Source: Pseudomonadota bacterium
GTDB lineage: Bacteria > Pseudomonadota > Alphaproteobacteria > Micropepsales > Micropepsaceae
Direction: 5' to 3'
NCBI GenBank assembly: GCA_018241025.1
Contig: JAFEEQ010000020.1
Span: 1 to 64,000, forward strand
DNA length: 64,000 bases
Shown: piece after piece, positions 43,338 through 53,518 of the stretch
Layout: every line of letters begins with the position of its first letter
Numbering within the stretch: the first letter of the stretch is position 1
Notes under the pieces: generated by a model
Told to the model about the DNA's origin: nothing
Seen by the model: the letters and a program-made list of their open reading frames with translations, nothing else
The model's database searches: none
Made by a program: the position numbers and the translations under genes

Positions 43338-45602
43338 CTACTTCCGCACCACGATCGGTGTCTGCTTCTTCCGCTTCATCCGGCTCTTCGGCGTCTTCGG
43401 CCCGCGCTGCTTGCCCTTGAACTTGCCCTTGAACGCCTTGGCGCTCTCCGACAGCTCCGCAAGGTCGAAACGCAACCCGCCGGTCAGCGGCGCGGCTTCC
43501 GCGAGTTTCACCGTCAGCGTGTCGCCCATCTTGTAGGTCTTCTTCGTCCGCTCGCCGACGAGGGCATGCGCTGCTTCGTCGTGGCGGAAGAACTCGCCGC
43601 CCAGCGCGCGGATCGGCAGCAGTCCCTCGGCACCGCTCTCGCCGATCCGCACGAACAGCCCGAAGCGCGTCACACCGGTGATCCGCGCGTCGAAATTCGC
43701 GCCGACACGGTCTTCCATATAGGCGGCGATGTAGCGGTCGGTGGAGTCGCGCTCCGCCGCCATCGCCCGCCGCTCGGTGTTGGAGATGTGCTCGGCGATC
43801 TGGCCCATGCGCTTTTCTTCGCCGGCCGTCAGCCCGTCATCGCCGAATTTGTGCGCCTTGATCAGCGCGCGATGGATCATCAGGTCGGCATAGCGCCGGA
43901 TCGGCGAGGTGAAGTGCGAATAGCGCTGAAGGTTGAGCCCGAAATGTCCGATGTTGGTCGGCGAATAGACCGCCTGCGCCTGGGTGCGCAGCACCACGTC
44001 GTTCAGCACCGCCTCATGCGGCCCGCCCTTGCCGCGTTCCAGCACCATGTTGAAGACGTAAGGCTTCAGAATCTTGTCGCGGGTGAACGGGAAGCCGATG
44101 GTCTTCAGGAAGTCGACCAGCGACATCACCCGCTCGCGCGAGGGCGTGTCGTGGATGCGGTAGATCTGCGGCGTGCGATGGCGCTCCAGCGATTCCGCCG
44201 CGGCGACATTCGCCAGCACCATGAACTCCTCGATCAGCTTCATCGACTCGAGCCGTTCGCGGAAGGCGATGGATTTCACCTTGCCGTCCTCGCCGAGCTG
44301 GATGCGCCGCTCCGGCAGATCGAGTTCGAGCGGATGGCGGATGCGCTTCTCGTTCAGCAGCACCTGGTAGCAATCCCACACGCCTTTCAGCGTCGCGCGC
44401 GCGATCTCGCTCGTCGCCGCATCCGGCTTGCCGTCGAAAGCGCGCTGCGCCTGCGCATAGGTGAGCCGTGCCGCCGAGCGCATGATCCCGCGGATGAACT
44501 GATGCCGCTTCTTCTCGCCCTTCCTGTCGAACACCATCCGTACCGCGAGGCAGGCGCGGTCGACGCCTTCCTTCAGCGAGCACAGATCGGCCGAGAGCCG
44601 CTCGGGCAGCATCGACACGACGCGGTCCGGAAAATAGGCCGAGTTGCCGCGCTTGTAGGCTTCTCGGTCGAGCGCCGAGCCCGGCGTCACGTAATGCGCG
44701 ACATCGGCGATGGCGACCAAGGCCACCACGCCGCCCGGATTCTTCGGATCGTCGTCCGGTGCCGCCCAGATCGCGTCGTCATGATCGCGCGCATCTTCCG
44801 GATCGATGGTGACGAGCGGGATCGAGCGCAGATCGGTGCGGCCGCGTGGATCGGCCGGCGCCGCGCGCTCGGCCTGGTCGAGCGCGTCCTGCGGAAACTC
44901 GGTCGGGATGCCGTGCGCATGAATTGCGATCAGGCTCACGCTCTTGGGCGCGTTCATGCTGCCCAGGCGCTGCACCACGCGGGCGCGCGGGAATCCCTGC
45001 GCCCGGCCCGACAGCGGCTCGGCCAGGACCAGTTCGTTGTGCTGCGCACCGCCGCGATCGCGATTGTCGACCGCGAACTCGGTCCGGCTCTTGCGGTCGA
45101 TGGGCGCGATGCGCAGCCCATTCATCGCCTCGATCAGCACGCCCAGCACCTGATGCGCGCTCGCGCCCAGCCGCTTGATGACGCGCGCTTCCCAGCCGTC
45201 GGCCGTCTTGCTCAGCCGCGCGAGCACACGCTCGCCCATGCCGGGTGCAGGCCCGACCTCGTGTTTGCCGGGTACCACGACGATCTGCGGCGGCGGGCCG
45301 TCCTGTTCCCATTTCTGGGGCAGGGCGAGGAGCTCGCCGTCGACATCGGTGCCGCTGATCTCGATCACCGCCACTTCGGGCAAATCGCCCGCCGCGAGAT
45401 AGCCGGTGCGGCGTGTGCCGCCGATCGCGCCATCGTCTTCCAGTTCGCGCAAGATGCGCTTCAACGGGATTTTGTCGGCGCCTTTCAGGCCCATCACCCG
45501 CGCGATGTCGCGCTTGGTGGCATTCGGATTGTTCTGCAAAAAATCGAGCACGCGCGCCTTGTTGATGCCGGGCGCGAATGGGGATGTCTTCTTTTTCTTC
45601 AA
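43338..45602 (-). CDS. rnr: Ribonuclease R
   Basis: A 754-residue processive 3'-5' exoribonuclease for structured RNA. An N-terminal winged-helix region (about 10-75), cold-shock domains, RNB catalytic centre with IDPEDARDHDDAIWA (metal-binding Asp cluster, about residue 285), a C-terminal S1 domain (ITGVTRFGLFVRIGESGAEGL) and a basic tail. It ends 8 nt from topA on the other side (same strand), so the two are probably co-transcribed. RNase R also degrades tmRNA-tagged transcripts with SmpB, which is encoded at 62651. Confidence 0.96.
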   Translation of the reverse strand: MKKKKTSPFAPGINKARVLDFLQNNPNATKRDIARVMGLKGADKIPLKRILRELEDDGAIGGTRRTGYLAAGDLPEVAVIEISGTDVDGELLALPQKWEQDGPPPQIVVVPGKHEVGPAPGMGERVLARLSKTADGWEARVIKRLGASAHQVLGVLIEAMNGLRIAPIDRKSRTEFAVDNRDRGGAQHNELVLAEPLSGRAQGFPRARVVQRLGSMNAPKSVSLIAIHAHGIPTEFPQDALDQAERAAPADPRGRTDLRSIPLVTIDPEDARDHDDAIWAAPDDDPKNPGGVVALVAIADVAHYVTPGSALDREAYKRGNSAYFPDRVVSMLPERLSADLCSLKEGVDRACLAVRMVFDRKGEKKRHQFIRGIMRSAARLTYAQAQRAFDGKPDAATSEIARATLKGVWDCYQVLLNEKRIRHPLELDLPERRIQLGEDGKVKSIAFRERLESMKLIEEFMVLANVAAAESLERHRTPQIYRIHDTPSRERVMSLVDFLKTIGFPFTRDKILKPYVFNMVLERGKGGPHEAVLNDVVLRTQAQAVYSPTNIGHFGLNLQRYSHFTSPIRRYADLMIHRALIKAHKFGDDGLTAGEEKRMGQIAEHISNTERRAMAAERDSTDRYIAAYMEDRVGANFDARITGVTRFGLFVRIGESGAEGLLPIRALGGEFFRHDEAAHALVGERTKKTYKMGDTLTVKLAEAAPLTGGLRFDLAELSESAKAFKGKFKGKQRGPKTPKSRMKRKKQTPIVVRK

Positions 45603-45609
45603 GTCTTTC

Positions 45610-48264
45610 TTACTCGCCGGCCACCGGTTCCGGTTTCTTCTTCACCGGGGCCTTCTTCTTTTTAGCAGGCGCGTCGGCGGTGTCCGCCTTCGCTGCCTTT
45701 TTGGTTGATTTCTTGGTTGTTTTTGGGGCCTTGGCTTCCTTCTTGGGAGCCGCAGCCTTCTTCTTTTTCTTTTTCCCGCCGCCCTTCGCCGCGCGCTCGG
45801 CGATCAACGCCAGCGCCTGCTCGAGCGTAACGCCCTCCGCCTCGTCGGCGTTCGGGATGGTCGCGTTGGTGTCGCCGTCGGTGACGTAAGGTCCATAGCG
45901 GCCCTTCATCAGTTTGATCGGCGTGCCCTCGGCATTGGCGCCGAGTTCCTTCAGCGCCTGCGGCCCGCGCCGTCCGCGCGGATTGTTCTTCTTCTCGGTG
46001 ATCAGATCGACGGCGCGATTGATGCCGACATTGAAGACGTCTTCCGACGATTCCAGCGAGGCATAGACCCCGTCATTCGCGACGTAAGGCCCAAAGCGTC
46101 CGAAATTCGCCGTGATCGGCTTGCCGTTATCCGGATGGATGCCGACCTGGCGCGGCAGCGAGAGCAGCTTGAGCGCGTATTCGAGCTCGACCGCGCCCGC
46201 ATCGGCATCCTTCGGAATGCCGGCGCGCTTCGGCTTGTCGCCTTCGCCGCGCTGGACGTAAGGCCCGAAGCGGCCGCTGCGCAGCGAGATGATCTCGCCT
46301 GTTTCCGGATCGACGCCCAGCTCTCGCGGCTGCTGCGCCGCCGCGTCGTCGTTGTTCTGGCCGAGCTGCCGGGTGAAGCGGCACTCCGGGTAGTTCGAGC
46401 AGCCAACAAAGGCGCCGAAGCGGCCGAGCTTCAGGCTGAGTTCGCCATTGCCGCAATTCGGGCAGACGCGCGGGTTCGACCCGTCGGCATTGGGCGGGAA
46501 GATATAGGTGCCCATGATGTCGTTCATCGCGTCGATGACGTTCGAGATCTTGAGATCCTTGGTCTCGCCGACGGCGGCCGAAAAATCGCGCCAGAAATTG
46601 CGCAGCAATTCCTTCCACTTCAGCTTGCCGTCCGAAACCTCGTCGAGCTGTTCCTCGAGGTCGGCGGTGAAGCCGTATTCGACATAGCGCGGGAAATACT
46701 GTTCCAGGAACACCGTCACCAGCCGGCCCTTGTCGTCCGGGAAGAACCGGCCGCGGTCGAGGCGGACATAGTTGCGGTCGCGCAGCGTCGACAGGATCGT
46801 CGCGTATGTCGAAGGCCGGCCGATGCCGAGCTCTTCCAGCTTGCGCACCAGGCTCGCCTCGGAATAGCGCGGCGGCGGCTCGGTGAAATGCTGCTCGGGA
46901 TTGATCTTGTCGACCTGCGCAGCCTCGCCGGCGACGATCTTGGGCAGCTTGCTGCCGTCGTCGTCCGCCTCGTCGTCCTTGCCTTCCTGATAGAGCGTCA
47001 GGAAGCCGTCGAACAGCGTCACCGTGCCGGTCGCGCGCAGCGTGATCTTGCCGTCGGCGCTCGTCACGTCGACCGTGGTGCGCTCGAGCTCGGCGCTTTC
47101 CATCTGGCTCGCGATGGCCCGCTTCCAGATCAGCTCATAGAGCCGCGCGCTGTCGCCATCGAGATACTTCGCCATCTCTTCGGGCGTGCGCTCGAAGCTG
47201 GTGGGGCGCACCGCCTCATGCGCTTCCTGCGCGTTCTTCGCCTTGCTCGTGTACTGCCGCGGCGCGCCGGGCACGTAGTTGCGGCCGTAGCGTGAACCGA
47301 TGACGTCGCGCGCCTCAGCGATCGCTTCCGGCACCATCGTGATGCCGTCGGTTCGCATATAGGTGATCAGGCCGACCGTATCGCCGCCGATATCGATGCC
47401 CTCATAGAGCCCCTGCGCGATCTGCATCGTGCGCTTGGCACCGAAGCCGAGCTTGCGCGCGGCCTCCTGCTGCATCGTCGAGGTGATGAAGGGCGGGGCA
47501 GGGTGCCGCTTGACCGGTTTGCTCTCGACGCTCTCCACCGCAAAACGCTGCGCGTTGATCGCCGCAACCGCCGCACTGGCTTCCGCCTCGTTCTTCAGCG
47601 ACAGCCTGTCGAGCTTCTCGCCGTTCAGCCGCGTCAGCCGCGCGGCAAAGCTGCCGCCCGGCGTCGTGACTTCGGCGTCGATGCTCCAATATTCCTGCGC
47701 CCTGAAGGCCTCGATCTCGGCCTCGCGATCGACCACGAGACGCAGCGCGACCGACTGCACGCGTCCGGCCGAGCGCGCGCCCGGCAGCTTGCGCCACAAG
47801 ACGGGCGACAGCGTGAAGCCGACCAGATAGTCGAGTGCGCGGCGCGCCAGATAGGCGTCGACCAGCTCGACATTGATTTCGCGCGGATGGGCGATGGCTT
47901 CGAGAATGGCGGCCTTGGTCACCGCGTTGAACGCGACGCGCTCGATCTTGGTGTCGCCCAGCGCCTTCCTCTGGCGCAGCACTTCGAGCACATGCCAGGA
48001 GATCGCTTCGCCCTCGCGGTCCGGGTCGGTGGCGAGGATGAGCTTGTCCGCGCCCTTCACGGCGTCGGCAATTTCCTTGACCCGCTTGGATCCCCGGTCG
48101 TCCAGTTCCCAGGACATGGCGAAGTCGTCGTCCGGCTTCACCGACCCGTCCTTGGATGGCAGGTCGCGGATATGGCCGAAGCTGGCCAGGACCTTGTAGC
48201 CCGAGCCGAGATACTTGTTGATCGACTTAACTTTGCCGGGGGACTCGACGACGACGACGTTCAT
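45610..48264 (-). CDS. topA: DNA topoisomerase I
   Basis: An 884-residue type IA topoisomerase relaxing negative supercoils. N-terminal TOPRIM domain (VVVESPGKVKSINKYL; ATDPDREGEAI), active-site Tyr303 in GLITYMRTDG, one four-cysteine zinc finger (CPNCGNGELS...CSNYPEC) near residue 590, several C-terminal repeat units (SGRFGPYVQRGEG; GRFGPYVAND; GRYGPYVTDG) and a long Lys/Ala tail. A TTGACA at about 48383 lies in the 5' region. The rest of 48265-48508 shows no gene. Confidence 0.97.
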   Translation of the reverse strand: MNVVVVESPGKVKSINKYLGSGYKVLASFGHIRDLPSKDGSVKPDDDFAMSWELDDRGSKRVKEIADAVKGADKLILATDPDREGEAISWHVLEVLRQRKALGDTKIERVAFNAVTKAAILEAIAHPREINVELVDAYLARRALDYLVGFTLSPVLWRKLPGARSAGRVQSVALRLVVDREAEIEAFRAQEYWSIDAEVTTPGGSFAARLTRLNGEKLDRLSLKNEAEASAAVAAINAQRFAVESVESKPVKRHPAPPFITSTMQQEAARKLGFGAKRTMQIAQGLYEGIDIGGDTVGLITYMRTDGITMVPEAIAEARDVIGSRYGRNYVPGAPRQYTSKAKNAQEAHEAVRPTSFERTPEEMAKYLDGDSARLYELIWKRAIASQMESAELERTTVDVTSADGKITLRATGTVTLFDGFLTLYQEGKDDEADDDGSKLPKIVAGEAAQVDKINPEQHFTEPPPRYSEASLVRKLEELGIGRPSTYATILSTLRDRNYVRLDRGRFFPDDKGRLVTVFLEQYFPRYVEYGFTADLEEQLDEVSDGKLKWKELLRNFWRDFSAAVGETKDLKISNVIDAMNDIMGTYIFPPNADGSNPRVCPNCGNGELSLKLGRFGAFVGCSNYPECRFTRQLGQNNDDAAAQQPRELGVDPETGEIISLRSGRFGPYVQRGEGDKPKRAGIPKDADAGAVELEYALKLLSLPRQVGIHPDNGKPITANFGRFGPYVANDGVYASLESSEDVFNVGINRAVDLITEKKNNPRGRRGPQALKELGANAEGTPIKLMKGRYGPYVTDGDTNATIPNADEAEGVTLEQALALIAERAAKGGGKKKKKKAAAPKKEAKAPKTTKKSTKKAAKADTADAPAKKKKAPVKKKPEPVAGE

Positions 48265-48508
48265 CGGGGGTGAAATGCTCTTCTTTTACGGCGGGGCGGT
48301 TCTTCGCCCCTCAAATATAGGCATCCGGTCCGCTCGGGACCGGAAAACGGCCGGACCTTGATAGGAGGAAAACCCGGGTGTCAACGCCGAGGGTATCGCC
48401 GTACTTGTATCTCAGGTTGTAAATATCGCGCTAAAACATAAAACAAGTACTATAAGTTGCAACCTTCCAGCGCTTCGCATAGCCTTTGGCGGTCTCGCTG
48501 CTGGTCCA

Positions 48509-48733
48509 TTGTCCATGTCTCGCTTTCCCCGCGTTGGGCGCCTTCCTTACAATCTGCCTTCAACCCCCATCAGTCCGGTGGATAGCGCGAGCTATACCCG
48601 GGACCTCCTTGAATCTCTTCGAAGAATTGCCCTCGGCCAGGGCCAGACCCTGTTGGCGCACTTGCTCGGTCTGGCGTCGCAGGAGGCCAAGGCTTGGGCC
48701 GATCAGGCCCACGAGACCTTGCCGCCCGGCTGA
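48509..48733 (+). CDS. Hypothetical 74-residue protein
   Basis: A small frame with an amphipathic segment YTRDLLESLRRIALGQGQTL. Codon composition is gene-like and the frame is not merely a shadow of a larger gene until its last 31 nt, which overlap the 3' end of dprA tail to tail. ATG 48515 is an alternative start. No Shine-Dalgarno is obvious and the family is unknown. Confidence 0.5.
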   Translation: MSMSRFPRVGRLPYNLPSTPISPVDSASYTRDLLESLRRIALGQGQTLLAHLLGLASQEAKAWADQAHETLPPG

Positions 48734-49800
48734 CGGACGATTCGGCCGGCGAGTTCCAACTCCAGCAAAATTATTGCGACAGACGCCGGAGATGCCCGGC
48801 AGAGACGAATGATCTCGTCGATCTCAACCGGCGCGGGTCCGATCGATTCGATGACCGCGGCACGGATCCGGTCTGCCTCGCCGTCGTCGGGCGGCGGGCA
48901 GGGCGGCTCCCGTCCCGGCTCGCCGAAAGCCTGCCCCAGGATCGGGCGAAGGCCATCCACGACATCGGCCGCGTTCTCGGTCAGCGTCGCCCCGTCGCGG
49001 ATAAGCCGGTTGGTGCCGCGCGCCCTGGGATCGAGTGGCGAACCCGGCACGGCGAAAATCTCGCGGCCCTGCTCCAGGGCGAAGCGCGCGGTGATCAGGG
49101 AGCCCGATCCTTCCGCAGCTTCGACAACCACCACGCCGCGCGCCAGCCCTGAGATGATCCGGTTGCGCCGCGGGAAGTGGCGCGCCTGCGGCACCTGTCC
49201 AAGCGCCATCTCCGACACGATGCAGCCCTCGGCCACGATGCGTTCGTAAAGTGCGGCGTTCTCCGGCGGATAGATATTGTCGACGCCGCCGGCGACCACG
49301 GCGACCGTACCGCTCGCCAGCGCGCCCTCATGCGCGGCCGCATCGATGCCGCGCGCCAGCCCCGACACGACGACCAGTCCTGCTTCACCCAGCCCGCGCG
49401 ACAGGGTGCCGGCCAGCTTGCGTCCGAGCGCCGAGGCATTGCGCGCCCCGACCATCGCCACCATCTCGCGCTGGAGCAGTGTCGTGTGGCCGAGAATGCT
49501 GATGAGCGGCGGTGCCGGCTCCGCGGCCGCGAGGCTGCGCGGATAGTCCGGCTCGCAGCTCGCTATCATTCGCCCGCCGCGTTTCGCCAGCGCATCCATC
49601 TCGCGCTTTGCTTCGTCCTCGCCCGGGATGCGCAGCGCATCGCCGCCGCCACGCCGCGCCAGATGCGGAATTTCATTGAGCGCGGCGCTTGCCGTGCCGA
49701 AGCGCGCGATCAACTGCGCAAAGGTGACCGGCCCGACATTCTGCGTGCGCGACAGTCGGAGCCACGCGCGCCGTTCGGCTTCACCGAGCGCGGCGCTCAC
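48703..49800 (-). CDS. dprA: DNA processing protein DprA
   Basis: A 365-residue RecA-loader for single-stranded DNA taken up in transformation. The Rossmann-like core is visible: IGxRNAS-type VGARNASALGRKLAGTLSRG, SGLARGIDAAAHEGAL, GGVDNIYPPENAALYERI, PRRNRIISGLARGVVVVEA and a C-terminal winged-helix domain (about the last 70 residues). It overlaps plsY by 4 nt. Confidence 0.95.
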   Translation of the reverse strand: MSAALGEAERRAWLRLSRTQNVGPVTFAQLIARFGTASAALNEIPHLARRGGGDALRIPGEDEAKREMDALAKRGGRMIASCEPDYPRSLAAAEPAPPLISILGHTTLLQREMVAMVGARNASALGRKLAGTLSRGLGEAGLVVVSGLARGIDAAAHEGALASGTVAVVAGGVDNIYPPENAALYERIVAEGCIVSEMALGQVPQARHFPRRNRIISGLARGVVVVEAAEGSGSLITARFALEQGREIFAVPGSPLDPRARGTNRLIRDGATLTENAADVVDGLRPILGQAFGEPGREPPCPPPDDGEADRIRAAVIESIGPAPVEIDEIIRLCRASPASVAIILLELELAGRIVRQPGGKVSWA

Positions 49801-50417
49801 GCCGGCTTGCTTCGGCCAACACGCGGCTCCTCGCCGCGCAACAGGCGGCGGATGTTTGCGCTATGCGCGATGAAGACGAGAACGGCGAGCAGCACGCAAA
49901 GCACCGCTGCATGCGGCTTGCCAAACACCGCCATATAGACCGGCGTCGCTACCGCCGTGACCAGCGCCGACAGGGATGAGATGCGGAACAGCGCCAGCAT
50001 GGCGAGCCAGGTGCCGAGCGCCAGCGCCGCCACCGGCCAGTGCACGATCAGAAGAATGCCGAGAGACACCGCGATTCCCTTGCCGCCCTTGAAGCCCAGC
50101 CACACCGGATAGAGATGGCCGAGAAAGGCGAACAGCGCCGTGATCAGACCGGCATCGGTGCCGAACAGAATCCCCATCCACCACACCGGCAACATCGCTT
50201 TGGCGGCATCGAAAGCGAGCGTCAGCGCCGCGGCGGCGTAGTTGCCGGTGCGCAGCACATTGGTCGCGCCGATGCTGCCCGAGCCGATGGTCCGGACATC
50301 GCCTTCGCCGAAGGCCCAGGAGAAGAGGAGCCCGAAGGGCACCGAGCCGCAAAGATAGCCGGCTGCTGCCGCGATCAGGGCGTGCTGCCAGCTAAGGGAA
50401 GGATCGAGAGGGCCCAT
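49797..50417 (-). CDS. plsY: Acyl-phosphate:glycerol-3-phosphate acyltransferase
   Basis: A 206-residue inner-membrane enzyme making lysophosphatidic acid from acyl phosphate and glycerol-3-phosphate. Motifs GSVPFGLL, GSGSIGATNVLR, and GHLYPVWLGFKGGKGIAV are diagnostic; five to seven transmembrane helices. Start GTG/ATG at 50417. First gene of the plsY-dprA pair. Confidence 0.95.
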   Translation of the reverse strand: MGPLDPSLSWQHALIAAAAGYLCGSVPFGLLFSWAFGEGDVRTIGSGSIGATNVLRTGNYAAAALTLAFDAAKAMLPVWWMGILFGTDAGLITALFAFLGHLYPVWLGFKGGKGIAVSLGILLIVHWPVAALALGTWLAMLALFRISSLSALVTAVATPVYMAVFGKPHAAVLCVLLAVLVFIAHSANIRRLLRGEEPRVGRSKPA

Positions 50418-50472
50418 TTGTTAGTTGCGAGTCATTCGCAGAAGTGACAGGGTGGAAATCGAGAGGTGAACC

Positions 50473-51090
50473 ATGGCGCAGATTACGTCGATCGAGCAAT
50501 TGCGCGAAATCATTCCCGAGCCGGCCGGCCCGACGAAGCTGAAGGTTCGCGACCATCTCGACGAGCAGTCGATCGCCTTCATCCAGCGCTCGCCCTTTCT
50601 GCTGCTCTCGACCGCGGATGAGAACGGTTGCCTCGAGGTCAGCCCGAAGGGCGACGAGCCCGGCTTCGTCCATGTCGTCGACAACAGGACGCTGCTGTTT
50701 CCGGACCGGCCCGGCAACAATCTCGCCTTCGGCCATCTCAACGTCATCGCCAATCCGAATGTCGGCATCACTTTTCTGCTGCAGGGCACCGGAGAGACCC
50801 TGCGCATCAGCGGCCGCGCCACGCTGCACGACGATGCCGCGCTGTGCGAACAGCTCTCCGCGCGCGGCAAGCCCGCCAAGCTGGTGATGAAGATCGACGT
50901 GATCCGCAGCTATTTCCACTGCGCCCGCTCGGTGCTGCGCGCCAATCTGTGGAAGCCAGAGCACTGGGCCGCCGATCCGTTCAAGATATCCTTCGGCAAG
51001 ATCTTCGCCGAGATCATGAAGACCGACGCATCCGTGATCCCCACCATCGATGCAAACGTCGCCCAGGCCTACACGCCGGAGAATTTGTAG
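50473..51090 (+). CDS. Pyridoxamine 5'-phosphate oxidase-like FMN-binding protein
   Basis: A 205-residue split-barrel flavoprotein resembling the MSMEG_1061-type subfamily: SPFLLLSTADENGCLEVSPKGDEPGFVHV, NNLAFGHLNVIANPNVGITFLL, and a CxR-type YFHCARSVLRANLW near the C-terminus. GAGAGGTGAACC precedes the ATG. Substrate unknown. Confidence 0.85.
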   Translation: MAQITSIEQLREIIPEPAGPTKLKVRDHLDEQSIAFIQRSPFLLLSTADENGCLEVSPKGDEPGFVHVVDNRTLLFPDRPGNNLAFGHLNVIANPNVGITFLLQGTGETLRISGRATLHDDAALCEQLSARGKPAKLVMKIDVIRSYFHCARSVLRANLWKPEHWAADPFKISFGKIFAEIMKTDASVIPTIDANVAQAYTPENL

Positions 51091-51123
51091 CTCGATGTCC
51101 TCTCCCGCCCGCGGGAGAGGACA

Positions 51124-52404
51124 TCAGCGCTCGAACACCCGCACCCCACCCACATAAGTCGCGACGGCGCGCCCGTGGAAATTCCGCCCCTCGAACGGCG
51201 TGTTGCGCGCGAGCGAGGACAGTGCGTCGGCGTTCACCGTGAACGGCGCATCGGGATCGATCAGTACGAGATCGGCGGGTGTGCCCTTCGCCAGCGTGCC
51301 GCCGGCAAGCCCGAAGATCTTCGCCGGCATCGTGGTCAGCGTGGCAAGCACATGGCTGAGTGTCGCGCGCCCGTCATGCACCAGGCCGAGCGCAACCGGC
51401 AGCAGGGTCTCCAGCCCGACTGCGCCGAAGGCCGCCGCCGCATAAGGCTGGCGCTTGGTGTCGGCGCCCTGCGGATCGTGGCTCGAGACGATGATGTCGA
51501 TGATCCCAGACGCCACGCCCTCGACCATTGCCGCGCGATCGGCTTCGGAGCGCAGCGGCGGCTTCACCTTGCGGAAGGTGTAGTACGACCCGACATCGAG
51601 CTCGTTCAGCGCCAGGTGATGCGCAGAGACCCCGCAGGTCACCGGCAGGCCGCGCTGCTTGGCATCCGCGATGATGTCGAGCGATGCCCGCGTCGAGATT
51701 TGCCCGAAGTGATAGCGCGCGCCGGTCATCTCGACGAGCCGGATGTCGCGCTCGACGATGATCGCTTCGGCCGCAGACGGCGCTGCCGGCAGACCGAGCC
51801 GCATCGCGAATTCGCCCTCCGTCGCGCTCGCGCCATCCGACAGGTCCGGATCTTCGGCATGGCCGACGATCAGCGCGCTGAAGCTGTTGGCATAGGCGAG
51901 GGCGCGGCGCAGGACGCGGGCATTGGCGATCGTGCGGTCGCCGTCGGTGAACGCCACCGCGCCGGCTTCCTGCAGAAGCCCGATCTCGGTCATCGTCTCG
52001 CCGCGCAGGCCCTTGGTCAGCGCCGCCATCGGCGCGACGTTCACCACCGCGGTCGCGCCCGCGCGCCGCTTGATGAAGTCGACCAGCGAGGGCTCGTCGA
52101 TCACCGGATCGGTGTTGGGCATGACCACCATCGTGGTCACGCCGCCGGCCGCCGCCGCCTGCGAAGCGCTCGCCAGCGTTTCGCGATATTCCGTCCCGGG
52201 CTCGCCCGTGAAGACGCGTGCATCGATCAGTCCCGGCGCGAGCACGAGGCCCTTGCAGTCCACGATCTCGGCGGCCTCGCCGCTGCCGGCGAGATGCGGA
52301 CCTGCGTCTTTTATCGTTCCGTCTTCGACCAGAAGTCCGCCCTTGGCGTCGAGCCCGCTGGCCGGATCGATCAGGCGCGCATTGCGGAAAGCGATGCTGC
52401 TCAT
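51124..52404 (-). CDS. Dihydroorotase-like protein lacking metal ligands (PyrC' type)
   Basis: A 426-residue amidohydrolase-fold protein clearly related to dihydroorotase. The metal-binding HxH after APGLID is replaced ([10 protein letters not shown]), the His of the HISTR region is Gln (FGQISTRAS), and the usual TDHAPH is SSHDPQ. It should therefore be catalytically dead. It overlaps pyrB by 4 nt. In Pseudomonas an inactive PyrC' of this kind is needed to assemble the PyrB aspartate transcarbamoylase complex, and the same role is likely here. An active dihydroorotase must then be encoded elsewhere. Confidence 0.87.
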   Translation of the reverse strand: MSSIAFRNARLIDPASGLDAKGGLLVEDGTIKDAGPHLAGSGEAAEIVDCKGLVLAPGLIDARVFTGEPGTEYRETLASASQAAAAGGVTTMVVMPNTDPVIDEPSLVDFIKRRAGATAVVNVAPMAALTKGLRGETMTEIGLLQEAGAVAFTDGDRTIANARVLRRALAYANSFSALIVGHAEDPDLSDGASATEGEFAMRLGLPAAPSAAEAIIVERDIRLVEMTGARYHFGQISTRASLDIIADAKQRGLPVTCGVSAHHLALNELDVGSYYTFRKVKPPLRSEADRAAMVEGVASGIIDIIVSSHDPQGADTKRQPYAAAAFGAVGLETLLPVALGLVHDGRATLSHVLATLTTMPAKIFGLAGGTLAKGTPADLVLIDPDAPFTVNADALSSLARNTPFEGRNFHGRAVATYVGGVRVFER

Positions 52405-53360
52405 GGCGCGTTCCGTCCTCCGCTGGCGAGGCCGCGCGCCAGCGCGTCCAGCACCGCCATGCGGATCGCGACGCCCATCTCGACCTGCTCCTGGATCAGG
52501 CTCACCTCGATGTCGTCGGCCACCGCGCTGTCGATCTCGACGCCGCGATTCATCGGCCCCGGATGCATCACCAGCGCACCCGGCTTGGCATAGGCGAGCT
52601 TCTTGTGATCGAGGCCGTAGAAGTGGAAATACTCGCGCGTCGAGGGCACGAAGGCGCCCGACATGCGCTCGAGCTGGAGCCGCAGCATCATCACGATGTC
52701 TGCGCCGGCAAGGCCGCTCTTCATGTCGTGATGGATCTCGCAGCCGAAACGGTCGGCATCGGCCGGCAGGAGCGTGCGCGGCGCGACGAGCCGCACCCGC
52801 GCGCCCATCTTGAGCAGCAGATGGATGTTGGAGCGCGCGACGCGGCTATGGGCGACGTCGCCGCAGATCGCCACGATCAATCCTTCGAACGCCCGCCCGC
52901 GCCGCCGGATCGTCAGCGCATCGAGCAGCGCCTGGGTCGGATGCTCGTGGCTTCCGTCGCCCGCATTCACCACGCAGCAGTCGAGCTTGCGCGCCAGAAG
53001 CTCCGCCGCACCCGAATCCTGGTGGCGCACCACGAGAATATCCGGCCGCATCGCGTTCAGCGTCGTCGCGGTATCGATCAGGGTCTCGCCCTTCGACACC
53101 GACGAAGTCTTGACGCTCATGTTCATCACGTCGGCGCCGAGGCGCTTGCCCGCCAGCTCGAAGGAGCTCTGCGTCCGCGTCGAGGACTCGAAGAACATGT
53201 TGATGAGGGTGCGGCCCTTGAGAACGTCGGTCTTCTTGTTCTGGGCCCGGTTCAGCACCGCATAGGTCTCGGCCAAATCGAGCAGGCCGGTGATCTCCGC
53301 CACCGAAAGATGCTCGATCCCGAGCAGATGGCTGGTCGACAGGATGGGCGCGCTGGTCAT
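52401..53360 (-). CDS. pyrB: Aspartate carbamoyltransferase catalytic subunit
   Basis: A 319-residue enzyme of pyrimidine synthesis. Carbamoyl-phosphate loop [13 protein letters not shown], then [24 protein letters not shown] and [11 protein letters not shown]. Start ATG 53360 lacks a Shine-Dalgarno. A promoter ends so close to it that the mRNA is probably leaderless. No PyrI is present; the partner is the PyrC'-type protein. Confidence 0.95.
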   Translation of the reverse strand: MTSAPILSTSHLLGIEHLSVAEITGLLDLAETYAVLNRAQNKKTDVLKGRTLINMFFESSTRTQSSFELAGKRLGADVMNMSVKTSSVSKGETLIDTATTLNAMRPDILVVRHQDSGAAELLARKLDCCVVNAGDGSHEHPTQALLDALTIRRRGRAFEGLIVAICGDVAHSRVARSNIHLLLKMGARVRLVAPRTLLPADADRFGCEIHHDMKSGLAGADIVMMLRLQLERMSGAFVPSTREYFHFYGLDHKKLAYAKPGALVMHPGPMNRGVEIDSAVADDIEVSLIQEQVEMGVAIRMAVLDALARGLASGGRNAP

Positions 53361-53370
53361 TAAAGCCCGG

Positions 53371-53399
53371 TGTATAGGCGAGGGGGGCCGGGCGGGCAA
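53371..53399 (-). promoter_or_regulatory. Promoter of pyrB, predicting a leaderless transcript
   Basis: TTGCCC (53399-53394), a 17-nt spacer and TATACA (53376-53371). The pyrB ATG begins 10 nt after the -10 box, leaving at most about 3-4 nt of 5' UTR. Confidence 0.5.
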
Positions 53400-53436
53400 G
53401 GCGAGGGCGGAGATTGTTGTGGAGCATTACTAACTC

Positions 53437-53470
53437 CCGTCATGGCCGGCCTTGAGCCGGCCACCCGTCA
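53437..53470. repeat. Half copy of dispersed repeat R1
   Basis: CCGTCATGGCCGGCCTTGAG and CCGGCCACCCGTCAG without the matching right half. It lies in the 295-bp gap between pyrB and ruvX. Confidence 0.5.
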
Positions 53471-53518
53471 GGCGCGCGTCGGCGCGCCCAAGACTCGGCG
53501 CGCAGCGCCCATCGGATG

